Assembly: GCA_900116395.1 (NCBI GenBank)
Contig: FPAN01000002.1
Span: 310,001-374,000 of the forward strand
Direction of reading: 5' to 3'
Source of the DNA: Lachnospiraceae bacterium XBD2001
Lineage (GTDB): Bacteria; Bacillota; Clostridia; Lachnospirales; Lachnospiraceae
DNA length: 64,000 bases
Numbering within the stretch: the stretch's first letter is position 1; every line of letters starts with the position of its first letter. A model generated the notes under the pieces. It did not search any database, was not told the DNA's origin, and was given only the letters and a program-made list of their open reading frames with translations. Positions 52,564 through 61,228 of the stretch are shown piece after piece. The translations under genes and the position numbers were made by a program.

Positions 52564-53274
52564 GTGAAACAATCAAAATTCATTTTTATTATTTTAGCTG
52601 TAATATATGTGACAATGGCAATCGCATCGCCATTCAAAATTTTGCGAATAAGTGAAAATCTTTTATTTGCGCTTTCCGTTTCAGCATTGCTTATATCGAT
52701 GAGTGATGTGATTAATAAAGCTTGTGATTATATGTGTGCCCAAAACGCGTTTAACGCTAATATGCGAATAGCAATAGATTTTTTGGATGGGAAGATAAGT
52801 GCTGGGTATATTCCATCAAGATGTATAAATGTAAGAAATGTTAGAGAAAACTATAATAGTTTCTTGAAAAAGGATTATGTATTTTGTCATCCTAGTGAGT
52901 ATGTGAAAAAGCCATGGATACGTGTTCTTAGCGAGATTTCATTTATATTATTTGTGTTGGGAATAGCAGCCTTTATTATTATTCCTTTTTTGGCAATCGA
53001 ATTAGTGAATGGTGTTGTGACAACGATAGTTACTTTTTCAGCATTTGCAGCCATGGCGTTAGGGTTGTTTTTTGATGAGTTAATAGGGGAGAAGAACGCG
53101 GATATAAACGCTCTTATGAATGAAAAACACTTAATAATATATGCAGAATACCCGGATTTTCGGACTTATTATGAAATGCATATGAATTATATTAATGATT
53201 TGCTGTCTATTGAGAAAATGAAGAATGAGTCCTGTGCAGAAAAAAACCGCAGTGAAGATAATGACGCATCATAA
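52564..53274 (+). CDS. Small multi-pass membrane protein of unknown function
   Basis: This frame starts with GTG at 52564 behind GGGGGC. The 236-residue protein has two N-terminal helices (about 4-22 and 30-50), a soluble loop (about 55-118), two more helices (about 120-145 and 152-172) and a charged tail. I see no known family motif. It lies alone between IS66 remnants and is AT-rich. It may be an accessory or phage-type gene, and its expression is uncertain. Confidence 0.5.
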   Translation: MKQSKFIFIILAVIYVTMAIASPFKILRISENLLFALSVSALLISMSDVINKACDYMCAQNAFNANMRIAIDFLDGKISAGYIPSRCINVRNVRENYNSFLKKDYVFCHPSEYVKKPWIRVLSEISFILFVLGIAAFIIIPFLAIELVNGVVTTIVTFSAFAAMALGLFFDELIGEKNADINALMNEKHLIIYAEYPDFRTYYEMHMNYINDLLSIEKMKNESCAEKNRSEDNDAS

Positions 53275-53698
53275 ATTGAATGATTCATATCACATTGTAT
53301 GGACATAAAAGCTGAAAGTACAAAAGAGTTGGAAGGAACACTCAAATTGATTTAATTCGAGAGAGTTTGTAGATTAAAAAGATAGCAAACAACATGGTCG
53401 GATTAAAACTACCAAGCCTGAAATATGTATATTGAAGTTAATGCTTATAAGCAGTTGCTAAGAATTGTAGGCTCCTATAAGATTTATGACCTCCAAAACT
53501 AAGCTGTGGTACCTGAAGATTTTGGGGGCAGCCAGTAGAATTTGATACATTTTAGAACAATAACGAAGGGAGCAAGTTGGATTACAACCTGCTCCCTTCT
53601 GCATGCAACGAAATACAGTAAACGCTCCATAGCGCGTACCTACTTTCTATAATGATTTTTTGCAATAATGATATTTAACTAGAATCTTTATACTCGCT
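53275..53698 (+). other. Non-coding stretch with a hairpin, no gene seen
   Basis: No convincing gene is seen; short frames are broken by stops. One run reads YIEVNAYKQLLRIVGSYKIY before a stop at about 53503, and I cannot assign it. A strong hairpin pairs GAAGGGAGCA at 53565-53574 with TGCTCCCTTC at 53590-53599, without a T run. Confidence 0.4.
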
Positions 53699-53728
53699 GT
53701 TTAGAAAGTATAGCTAAACTTTCTAAAC

Positions 53729-54004
53729 AATGCAGCTGAGCGTGCCATTCGTTCCTTCTGTGTAGGAAAGAAGAACTGGATGTTCATTGATACCATCTCC
53801 GGTGCGAAGTCCAGTGCTATCATCTATTCAATTGTCGAAACAGTTAAGGCTAATCATTTGAAGCCTTACCATTACTTTGACTATATGCTATCTTCGTTCG
53901 CCGATCATATGGATGATTTAGAAGCGAAGGACTATAGCTTTATAGATAATCTACTTCCTTGGTCTGAAAGTATTCCAAAGGAATGTAGAAAAGCAACTAA
54001 CTAA
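53729..54004 (+). pseudogene. IS66-family transposase C-terminal remnant (copy B)
   Basis: The frame starts NAAERAIRSFCVGKKNWMF and IDTISGAKSSAIIYSIVE, the strongly conserved last part of IS66-type transposases including the third catalytic acid (AER), and ends PWSESIPKECRKATN. Everything upstream of the catalytic Asp residues is missing. A perfect 11-bp hairpin, GTTTAGAAAGT/ACTTTCTAAAC at 53699-53728, abuts the break. A 6-bp hairpin AGTCGG/CCGACT at 54063-54078 is near where the IS end would be. Confidence 0.85.
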
Positions 54005-54275
54005 TCAGTCATAACCCGAAATGTTGGCTTGAATGTGAGCCGCCAGGATTATGACTTTAAAAAGTCGGGGTACCGACTATGAGGCGTTTGCGTAACAAGT
54101 TTGATGCGATGTTGAAATAAGGAATGTTAAAAATGAAAAGTATGTTGATGGATAATGAATGCATACTTGTGATATAATTTTTAAATTAGCGTATAATGCC
54201 TTATAAATTATTATTCTATGGAACAGTTTTTTTACGATGAATTATTTAAAAACGTAGTTAGGAGATAGTTTAATA
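54005..54275 (+). other. Insertion-element edge and non-coding DNA
   Basis: There is no gene. The hairpin at 54063-54078 and a GAGGCGTTTGCGTAAC sequence at 54081-54096 (GTTACGCAAACGCCTC on the minus strand) may be part of the IS66 right end. The remaining DNA is AT-rich and ends with TTAGGAG, the ribosome site of the relic at 54276. Confidence 0.35.
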
Positions 54276-54562
54276 ATGAAGAGTAAGCAGCGAGAGCATC
54301 AGCGGTGTACATGTTGCGTGATGGTATGATGGATGGTTATAATATTGAGTTGATACGAAGTGTTGCAGATGCAGTTAAGGTTCCAGTAATTGCAATTGGT
54401 GGTGCAGGCGGAATTGCTGATTTGAAGAATGCGATACAGAACGGACACACTCACGCAGCTGCCGGTGGAAGTATGTTTGTTTATTATGGTAGATTGAAGG
54501 CGGTACTTATTACTGCACCAAGTGAGGCTGTGTTAACGGAAACAGGAATATATCAGGAGTAG
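54276..54562 (+). pseudogene. Recombined relic: start of a WbuX/PseA-type amidotransferase joined to the end of HisF2 (WbuZ-like)
   Basis: The ATG at 54276 behind TTAGGAG begins a frame with QRCTCCVM, the N-terminal zinc signature of N-acetyl sugar amidotransferases such as the one at 61229 (QICTCCVMD). It stops after a few codons. In another frame, from about 54305, LRDGMMDGYNIELIRSVADA, VPVIAIGGAGGIADL, GSMFVYYGRLKAVLI is the C-terminal half of a HisF-like cyclase subunit. The switch happens at GTGATGG, a sequence common to both genes, so a deletion between a wbuX gene and a following hisF gene is the simple explanation. Neither product can be made. Confidence 0.7.
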
Positions 54563-54605
54563 AAGATTCACGATGATGGATTGGAAGAAGTAGGAGACGG
54601 AGAAG

Positions 54606-55682
54606 ATGTTTATCGTAATTCTGTTTTTCATCTTTCCTATGGTAGTAGGGGCGTTGTTTGAAAACCATAGTAGCGTGGCAGAACAATACATAAAAGGCGC
54701 TATATTAGAACTAGCCATTTTTAATGTGTGTTACTACATTCTCATATTTGTAATGAGAAGTAATTCTCTCCAAACGCTAACTGAGGGGTATACAATTATA
54801 CTACTTGCACTTGCGTTCATAGGTCTTGGGAAGAGCCTGCATAAACGAATGCAATATGGACAGCAAATGCATGATATAGTGCTTGCAGTAAAAGAAAACA
54901 AACTATTAACAATAGTTATGCTAGTCATAATAGCGTATCAGATGTTGCGACTAGGGGTTGGTGTTCCAACACAGGTGAGAGATTCTTTGGATTATGATTC
55001 GATGGTGCTTCAAATGGTGGAGAATGGTCTGGTATATGGATGGCGTGGAACAACAGAGTTTAATCCACAGCAGCTGATGTACATATCACCCAAGTTTGTT
55101 ACCACTCCCTGGTACGTGTATGAAGCATACGTTGCGAAGATTATTGAAGTACATCCTTTGATTATTCTACGTACATTTATGCCAATTTATATAATGCTGT
55201 TAGCCTATATGGCATTATGGTTTCTAGGGCGTGAATTATTATATGATTCATGTTCAAAGAGAATGATGTTCGTGATTATCTGTGGAATACTATATGAAAG
55301 TAGATTAGTATTTGGTGAGCAGTCAGCATACATGTTAGTATGGCCGACATGGGGCAAGAGCGTAGCATCTGCAGTGATATGCACCTTGCTGATTGCGTGG
55401 TATATACGTATCATGGGACAGGATGATTCGCATAGATGTAGGGGAGATGCCTTATGGCTATACCTTGTATGCTTTGCAGGAACAGCAACTACGGCTGCTG
55501 TGATGATGGCGTTTCCGGTGGCCTTAGGGGCATTATCATTGGTATATGGAGTATACAAGAAATCTCTGAAGCCGATTGGAGTTGGAATTATTGGTGGAAT
55601 ACCATGCGTGATGGAACTAGCAATATATGAGGTATATACGCATCATTTGTTAGATGCCTGGTTCATGAGGGCTGGAGTATGA
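54606..55682 (+). CDS. Membrane protein, DUF6077-like, N-terminal part of a possibly split gene
   Basis: This 358-residue protein has about nine membrane helices. The loop after the early helices contains GVPTQVRDSLDYDSMVLQMV and FNPQQLMYISPKFVTT, with acidic residues typical of GT-C-like polysaccharide membrane proteins of the DUF6077 type. It ends after FMRAGV and overlaps the next frame by four bases (ATGA), a different frame. Family members are usually one protein of about 600-700 residues, and the two frames together make 598, so an authentic split or a frameshift are both possible. Confidence 0.55.
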   Translation: MFIVILFFIFPMVVGALFENHSSVAEQYIKGAILELAIFNVCYYILIFVMRSNSLQTLTEGYTIILLALAFIGLGKSLHKRMQYGQQMHDIVLAVKENKLLTIVMLVIIAYQMLRLGVGVPTQVRDSLDYDSMVLQMVENGLVYGWRGTTEFNPQQLMYISPKFVTTPWYVYEAYVAKIIEVHPLIILRTFMPIYIMLLAYMALWFLGRELLYDSCSKRMMFVIICGILYESRLVFGEQSAYMLVWPTWGKSVASAVICTLLIAWYIRIMGQDDSHRCRGDALWLYLVCFAGTATTAAVMMAFPVALGALSLVYGVYKKSLKPIGVGIIGGIPCVMELAIYEVYTHHLLDAWFMRAGV

Positions 55683-56401
55683 TTGATGAGATGATTAAAG
55701 TACATGGAATCTTTTGGGTACATGCGGGTTGGTTTCTTCTATATGTCGTAGCTTTGTTTTACGTGTTGCATTGCTGGGAAAAGATAAGAAAACAGGTAAA
55801 GCCGATTGCGGTGGCAATGATTGTCGTACTGTTAATTATGTACAATCCGGTGGTGATTTATTTCATCAAACAACAGCTCTTTGGACAGGGGACTATAGAA
55901 TATACACGAGTTGGTTGGGGACTATTGGTTGTCCCGATGGTGGCCTATTTAGGTATTGAACTTATTGATTGGAATAAGAAGAAAGCTTGGAATGTGTTGA
56001 TTCTCATGGGAGTAGTATTGTTGGTTTCTGTGAAAAATAACACATATCATGAGATGCCGGAGAATTCCTACAAAATATCTAATGAGGCAATAGAAATTGT
56101 AGGGGCAATGAATGCGACGCTGCCGGATGCGAATGGGTATTATTCGCTCATATACTTTTGCCCAGTGACGGAAAATATGGTTGGCGAGATGACAGTATAC
56201 GATAAGATATTTAGTGGTATTACGGCATATTCTTCACATTTTGTCACATATTGCATGGATATAAGCTACCTTAATGAGATGCAGAACATGTATAAGTATG
56301 CCATTGCACAGAAAGGTGACGCGGAGGAACTGTTTGCAACGCGCGGTTATGTAAAGATTGCTACGACGGAACATTGCGATGTGTACTGGTATCAAGAATA
56401 A
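55679..56401 (+). CDS. Membrane protein, C-terminal companion of the DUF6077-like gene
   Basis: This 240-residue frame has about three membrane helices (about 8-30, 40-65 and 80-120) and a soluble extracytoplasmic tail (about 125-240) ending DVYWYQE. It begins inside the last codons of the preceding gene (ATGA overlap). I do not see an independent family for it; it matches what the C-terminal half of the preceding protein should look like. It is followed by a PIG-L deacetylase gene after 17 bp. Confidence 0.5.
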   Translation: MIDEMIKVHGIFWVHAGWFLLYVVALFYVLHCWEKIRKQVKPIAVAMIVVLLIMYNPVVIYFIKQQLFGQGTIEYTRVGWGLLVVPMVAYLGIELIDWNKKKAWNVLILMGVVLLVSVKNNTYHEMPENSYKISNEAIEIVGAMNATLPDANGYYSLIYFCPVTENMVGEMTVYDKIFSGITAYSSHFVTYCMDISYLNEMQNMYKYAIAQKGDAEELFATRGYVKIATTEHCDVYWYQE

Positions 56402-56418
56402 ATTGGGAGGACATACTA

Positions 56419-57093
56419 ATGAGATATTTATTTGTAGTAGCGCATCCGGATGATGAAGTTTTAGGCGCAGGTGCAACAATTTATAAATTAGTCGAAGAAG
56501 GACATCAGGTTGCGATTGCAATTATGAGTGGTCATGCGGCTGCACGTGCCAATATTTCGGCGACTCTTTCGGAAGATGAGAAGAAGGCAATGGATATCAT
56601 GGGAGTACAGCAGGTTTACCATGCGGATTTTCCAAACATTAAGATGAATACGGTGCCGCATTTGGAACTGGTACAGTTCATTGAAAAGTGTATTGAAGAC
56701 TGGCAGGCAGAAGCAATTATTACTCATCATCCATCAGATACCAATATTGACCATCAGGAGACGGGGCGTGCAGTAAATGCTGCATGTAGATTATTCCAGC
56801 GAACTGAAGGAGTTCCGAAATTATGTCTGGTTGCGTATATGGAAGTGCCGTCCAGTACAGAGTGGAGTCTTAATTCTGCCGAGAATAGTTTTAAGCCGAA
56901 TACATTTGTAGAAGTTGGAAAGTCTGGCGTTGAGATTAAATTAAGAGCGCTGGAAGCGTATCAAGGCGTGATGAGGCCTTATCCGCATCCGCGAAGCGAG
57001 GAAGCAATCGAAGGGCTTGCAGCCTACCGAGGAGCGCAATATGGTGCGGAATATGCAGAAACATTTGAAGTAGTGTATAGAAGAGGATTATAA
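56419..57093 (+). CDS. PIG-L/LmbE-type deacetylase
   Basis: The ATG at 56419 after GGGAGG gives a protein of 224 residues beginning RYLFVVAHPDDEVLGAG, the zinc motif AHPDDE of the family. The other metal and catalytic part, THHPSDTNIDHQETG, is present. PIG-L and LmbE enzymes remove N-acetyl groups from GlcNAc-containing lipids or nucleotide sugars. No signal peptide is seen, so it acts in the cytosol on a precursor. The next gene encodes an LpxD-like N-acyltransferase, suggesting deacetylation followed by re-acylation. Confidence 0.87.
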   Translation: MRYLFVVAHPDDEVLGAGATIYKLVEEGHQVAIAIMSGHAAARANISATLSEDEKKAMDIMGVQQVYHADFPNIKMNTVPHLELVQFIEKCIEDWQAEAIITHHPSDTNIDHQETGRAVNAACRLFQRTEGVPKLCLVAYMEVPSSTEWSLNSAENSFKPNTFVEVGKSGVEIKLRALEAYQGVMRPYPHPRSEEAIEGLAAYRGAQYGAEYAETFEVVYRRGL

Positions 57094-57094
57094 A

Positions 57095-58024
57095 TTGAAA
57101 TATACAATTAAAAACATAGTTGAATTATTAGACAAGTATAACGTCGAGTATCATTGTGAAGGCAAAACTGACGCAGGGTTCGATGGATTTTGTCCGTTAA
57201 ATCGATTGAAAGACAACTCACTTACATGGGTGAGAAATGCGGATAATTTGAACGTTGATGAATTGAATCAACATCATAATCTTGTCTTAATAGCAGAAAA
57301 AGGTGCCAGCATTCCGAATGCATCCTTTTCCATTTTCTATGTGCCGAATGCACATAGAACGTTCTTTCGCATTGTGCAGGAATTATTTGCAGAAATGGAT
57401 CCCGAGATAAAGTTGCCGCAGATTGCCTCAACAGCAGTTGTGGAAACAGAAAAATTCGGTGAGGCATTATACGTGGGCCATCATACGATAATTGAAAAGA
57501 GTGTTAAGCTTGGTAATCATGTTACTATCCTTAATAACGTCACGATACAGGGCAATGTCACCATTGGTGATTATACAACAATTGAATCTGGCACGGTTAT
57601 TGGAGCATGTGGATTTGGCCACTATTGGGATGAGGATGAACATCCAATAGATGTGCCACATTTCGGAGGTGTAGTTATTGGAAACCATGTGAAGATTGGA
57701 GCTGGTAATACAATTTCTAGAGGATGTCTAGCAGATACGGTGATTGAAGATTATGTAAAGACGGACAATCTTGTTCATATCGCTCATAATGACTATATTA
57801 AGTATGGCGCTATGCTGACAGCTTGTGTTGAGATTTCTGGCAGTACAACTGTTGGTAAGAATGCATGGTTGGCACCTGGCACTGCAGTTCGTGAAGGAAT
57901 TGAACTAGGAGATGATATTTACACTGGTATCGGAACGGTTATTACTAAGAGTCAGCCAGCAGGAAAAGTAGTAGTTGGTGTTCCGGCCAAGGTTCTTCGA
58001 GATCGCAAAAAAGATGAGCATTAG
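57095..58024 (+). CDS. LpxD-like N-acyltransferase (left-handed beta-helix)
   Basis: A TTG start at 57095 lies one base after the deacetylase stop. The 309-residue protein has an N-terminal nucleotide-sugar-type domain (about 1-95) and hexapeptide repeats (about 120-295). GTVIGACGFGHYWDEDE and NLVHIAHNDYI match the two active-site regions of LpxD, where the His of the IAHN motif is catalytic. LpxD moves a 3-hydroxyacyl group from ACP to the amino group of a UDP-glucosamine. This bacterium shows no lipid A genes, so a surface glycan or glycolipid is the probable acceptor. Confidence 0.72.
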   Translation: MKYTIKNIVELLDKYNVEYHCEGKTDAGFDGFCPLNRLKDNSLTWVRNADNLNVDELNQHHNLVLIAEKGASIPNASFSIFYVPNAHRTFFRIVQELFAEMDPEIKLPQIASTAVVETEKFGEALYVGHHTIIEKSVKLGNHVTILNNVTIQGNVTIGDYTTIESGTVIGACGFGHYWDEDEHPIDVPHFGGVVIGNHVKIGAGNTISRGCLADTVIEDYVKTDNLVHIAHNDYIKYGAMLTACVEISGSTTVGKNAWLAPGTAVREGIELGDDIYTGIGTVITKSQPAGKVVVGVPAKVLRDRKKDEH

Positions 58025-58034
58025 AGGTAATAAA

Positions 58035-58721
58035 GTGTCTGAGTATAAAAGTAACTATTCTTTGACTAGACGACAAAGAATATATTTTAGAATAAAGCGT
58101 GTTCTAGATATTATTTTAGCATTAATACTATTAATACCAGCAGCGCTTGTTGTGTTATTATCCTTGATTGCCGTTAGGATTGAATCCAAAGGTTTTCCAA
58201 TCTATAAGCAAGCACGAACCGGATATCATCAGAAGGTGTTCTATATCTATAAGATTCGATCAATGAGGATTGAAGTTAGGGATAAGGACGGCCGCCCATT
58301 GTCTGACGAGGAACGTCTGACTAAAGTGGGAAGATTTGTTCGTAAGACAAGTATTGATGAACTACCACAATTATGGAACGTACTGAAGGGTGATATGAGT
58401 TTCATAGGGCCACGCCCGTTATTAATCAATGATTTAGATACCTATAGTGAGAGACAATTAATTCGATTTGAGGTTATGCCGGGAATTACGGGATATACGG
58501 CTCTGTTTGGTCGAGCTAACCAGACAATTCAAGAAAAGTATAACCATGAAGTAGAATATGTGGAGCGTTTTGGCTTCAAAATCGATGCATATATCTTCTG
58601 GAGAACAATTGCAATTGTGTTATCGCAGAAGGATGTGGAAGATCATGTGAATGAGGGACGTGTTGCAGCATTTATTATGGATAGTCAAGATGACAAAGAG
58701 GATAGTAAGGAGATAAAGTAG
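58035..58721 (+). CDS. Undecaprenyl-phosphate sugar-1-phosphate transferase (PglC/WcaJ-like)
   Basis: The GTG at 58035, 6 nt after GAGGT, is the best start; an ATG at 58014 overlaps the LpxD-like gene and has no ribosome site. The 228-residue protein has one N-terminal membrane hairpin (about 20-45), KQARTGYHQKVFYIYKIRSM, and KTSIDELPQLWNVLKGDMSF followed by IGPRPLL. The Asp-Glu of IDELPQ is the catalytic pair of the PglC-type monotopic fold. It puts the first sugar phosphate on the polyprenyl carrier, so it probably starts synthesis of the glycan. Its stop overlaps the MaoC gene by one base (TAGTG). Confidence 0.9.
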   Translation: MSEYKSNYSLTRRQRIYFRIKRVLDIILALILLIPAALVVLLSLIAVRIESKGFPIYKQARTGYHQKVFYIYKIRSMRIEVRDKDGRPLSDEERLTKVGRFVRKTSIDELPQLWNVLKGDMSFIGPRPLLINDLDTYSERQLIRFEVMPGITGYTALFGRANQTIQEKYNHEVEYVERFGFKIDAYIFWRTIAIVLSQKDVEDHVNEGRVAAFIMDSQDDKEDSKEIK

Positions 58722-59122
58722 TGCTAGAAGTTGGACAAACAGGAAGTTTTAGTAAGACAATCACAGAGAGCGATATTTATACATTTGCCGGATTGACCGG
58801 TGATTTTAATAGTGTTCACATTGATGAAACTGCAGCAGAGAAGAGCGTTTTTAAGAAGAGAATTGCACATGGAATGTTAACAGGAAGCTTTATATCTACA
58901 GTATTAGGAACGAAGTTTCCAGGCCCTGGAACAATATACTTGGAACAGAATCTCAAGTTCTTGAAACCTGTATATATTCAAGATACAGTGACAGCAACTG
59001 TAGTGTTGGAAGAGGTGTTGAATCCAGATAAGGGAATATATCGCCTTAAAACAACAGTAACAAATCAAAATGATGAGATTGTTTCAGATGGTACAGCAGT
59101 AGTACTTTACTCTGAAAGATAA
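58721..59122 (+). CDS. MaoC-like (R)-enoyl-CoA hydratase
   Basis: The GTG start at 58721 overlaps the previous TAG. This 133-residue hot-dog protein has FAGLTGDFNSVHIDETAA with the catalytic Asp and His of R-hydratases and RIAHGMLTGSFIS. Family members hydrate enoyl-CoA to (R)-3-hydroxyacyl-CoA. Such a gene inside a glycan cluster is unusual. Beside an LpxD-like transferase, it suggests making 3-hydroxyacyl groups for attachment to an amino sugar; that link is inference. Confidence 0.82.
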   Translation: MLEVGQTGSFSKTITESDIYTFAGLTGDFNSVHIDETAAEKSVFKKRIAHGMLTGSFISTVLGTKFPGPGTIYLEQNLKFLKPVYIQDTVTATVVLEEVLNPDKGIYRLKTTVTNQNDEIVSDGTAVVLYSER

Positions 59123-59130
59123 GAAACGAC

Positions 59131-59991
59131 ATGAAAAGAATACTTATTACTGGGAAAAATAGTTATATAGGAACAAAAGTAGAAGAGTGGCTTAGTCGTG
59201 AGCCTGAGAAGTATCAAATTGAGACACTTGATATGCAGCTGCCGGAGTGGAGAAAGAGAGAGTTTTCGCAATACGATGTAGTTTTTCATGTTGCAGGAAT
59301 TGCGCACAGGAAGAATGTACCAGATGATTTGTATGATGAAGTCAATCACAAGCTTGCAGTGGAAGTGGCGAATAAGGCTGTTACTGATGGTGTAAAACAT
59401 TTTGTTTTTATGAGCAGTGGAGCAGTGTTCTCGCAAAGCGACCGTAATCATAAGAGCATTATAGTGGATGAGAATAGCCCGCTAGAACCTAATACAATGT
59501 ATGGAATAAGCAAAATGCGTGCTGAACAAGGGCTGCAACAGTTATCGAATAGAATAATGCTAGCTATTATTCGTCCTCCAATGGTTTACGGTCCTGGTGC
59601 AAAAGGAAATTATAATCCACTAGCGAAGTTGGCGAAGAAGATACCTTTTTTTCCTAGAATTGATAATGCACGTTCCATGATTTATATCGATAATTTGTGT
59701 GAATTCATCCGCTTGGTGATTGATAGTGATGCTCAGGGGGTATTCCTTCCACAGAATGCTGAATATGTAAACACATCTAATTTGGTAGCTGAAATAGCAC
59801 GAGTTAATCATCATAAAGTGTGGATGAATAGAGGACTAAATTGGGCTGTATTAATTCTTGGAAAGCGGAAGAATGTTGTAAATAAAGTTTTTGGTTCCTA
59901 TTGCTATGCCAAGACGGATTATTTTGATAACAAATACCAGTTGGTAGGTTTTCGTGATTCTATAGAAGCAACAGAAGGTGTTGAAAAATGA
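59131..59991 (+). CDS. NAD-dependent epimerase/dehydratase (extended SDR)
   Basis: This 286-residue protein has the Rossmann start RILITGKNSYIGTKVEEWL (TGxxxxxG pattern), FVFMSSGAVF, and the catalytic Tyr and Lys of MYGISKMRAE. RPPMVYGPGAKGNYNPLAKL matches UDP-hexose epimerases and 4-ketoreductases of O-antigen clusters, such as the WbpV or Gne types. It would act on a nucleotide sugar or lipid-linked sugar in the cytosol. It overlaps the next glycosyltransferase gene by four bases. Confidence 0.85.
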   Translation: MKRILITGKNSYIGTKVEEWLSREPEKYQIETLDMQLPEWRKREFSQYDVVFHVAGIAHRKNVPDDLYDEVNHKLAVEVANKAVTDGVKHFVFMSSGAVFSQSDRNHKSIIVDENSPLEPNTMYGISKMRAEQGLQQLSNRIMLAIIRPPMVYGPGAKGNYNPLAKLAKKIPFFPRIDNARSMIYIDNLCEFIRLVIDSDAQGVFLPQNAEYVNTSNLVAEIARVNHHKVWMNRGLNWAVLILGKRKNVVNKVFGSYCYAKTDYFDNKYQLVGFRDSIEATEGVEK

Positions 59992-61223
59992 GAATTCTAT
60001 TATATACATTGATTTATCCACCTGATACATGCTCAAACGCATTTGTATTTGCGGATATGACAGAGGAACTCATAAAGCAGGGTGATGAAGTAACTGTCAT
60101 TACTACCACACCGCATTATGATGAGGAACATGCAATAGAAAAGCGTAAGATGCTTACTCCGTGTAAAACGGATAGGTATTATTACAGCAGTTATAAAGGA
60201 GCTAAAGTTTATCATATAGATGTGCTTCCTCGAAAAGGAAGCACAAAGGACCGGCTACAGACGTTTTATCGCTTTCATAAGTATGGCACTGAGATTATAA
60301 AGAATGAAGAGATTGAAGCAGATGTCGTCATTTGCCAAACTCCGCCTATGACAGTTGGAATTGATTGTTTACACTTGGCAAAACAGTTGCATGCGAAGTC
60401 TGCCATGATATTACAGGATTTGTGGTTGGATGCAATGATTGATTCGGGAAGAATCAAAGGATTTTTGGCAGGTATACTTCGAAAAGTTGAGGCCTATCAG
60501 TATCGACATATTGATTTAATATCGACAATCGATGAATCAATGGCAGGACGTGTAGCCCAAATTTCAGGCCTCAATCCAATAGTGATACCGAATTTCGTTA
60601 ATACGGAAGTTTACCGACCGAGAAATCCCGAAGACAAAGACTATGCGAAGTATGACGTTGAAAAAGACAAGTTTATTTTGAGTTATGTTGGAAATATCGG
60701 TCAGGCACAAGATCTGGAACCGTTGGTACAGTATGCAAAACACAATCCAGATGCATGTGTTCTAGTTGCCGGAAATGGTGTTCGAGAAGATTATTATAAA
60801 AAGCGTGTGGAAGAAGAACATATTTCCAATTTGAGATTTCTGGGATATGTGACGAGGGAAGAGGCACGCATTATAAATAGTATAAGTGATGTTTGCATGA
60901 TTCTTTTGGCTGAGCATGTTGCGGCTACAAGCTTCCCGTCTAAGATATACTCGTTGATGGCAATGGGAAAACCAATTATGATTGCTTGCTCAAATGATAC
61001 GGAAGCTGGCAAGTTTATAAAGAAACACAATATTGGCTGGAGTTGTGATGTGCGAGATTATCAACAGATTAATGCAGAGTTAGATGAAATCTGTAATCAT
61101 CCAGATGAGCGTACAGATAGAGGAAAAAATGCATATCAGCTCGTGTTAGAAGAGTATGCGCCTGATAAAGTAGTAGAAAAGTATAAAAAGGCAATTACCC
61201 ACATGATTGAAAAGTATAACTAA
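59988..61223 (+). CDS. Glycosyltransferase family 4 protein (WbuB-like)
   Basis: This 411-residue protein is a GT-B fold enzyme: N-terminal domain starting RILLYTLIYPPDTCSNAFVF, and a C-terminal domain with FILSYVGNIGQAQDLEPLVQ, NLRFLGYVTREEARIINSIS and AATSFPSKIYSLMAMGKPIM, the nucleotide-sugar site. WbuB-type enzymes transfer an N-acetylated fucosamine in E. coli O26. It probably adds a second sugar to the lipid-linked unit begun by the PglC-like enzyme. It precedes the amidotransferase gene by 5 bp. Confidence 0.88.
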   Translation: MRILLYTLIYPPDTCSNAFVFADMTEELIKQGDEVTVITTTPHYDEEHAIEKRKMLTPCKTDRYYYSSYKGAKVYHIDVLPRKGSTKDRLQTFYRFHKYGTEIIKNEEIEADVVICQTPPMTVGIDCLHLAKQLHAKSAMILQDLWLDAMIDSGRIKGFLAGILRKVEAYQYRHIDLISTIDESMAGRVAQISGLNPIVIPNFVNTEVYRPRNPEDKDYAKYDVEKDKFILSYVGNIGQAQDLEPLVQYAKHNPDACVLVAGNGVREDYYKKRVEEEHISNLRFLGYVTREEARIINSISDVCMILLAEHVAATSFPSKIYSLMAMGKPIMIACSNDTEAGKFIKKHNIGWSCDVRDYQQINAELDEICNHPDERTDRGKNAYQLVLEEYAPDKVVEKYKKAITHMIEKYN

Positions 61224-61228
61224 GGACT

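Noticed and set aside
54305-54562. HisF-like frame as a real histidine biosynthesis gene
   Set aside because: It is an 85-residue C-terminal fragment without the N-terminal half of the barrel, and the frame before it belongs to another gene.
325-61030. Many minus-strand open frames, such as 4893-5339, 12919-13407, 28621-29187 and 29171-29704
   Set aside because: They lie inside clear + strand genes, have no ribosome sites or known motifs and read as biased low-similarity sequence.
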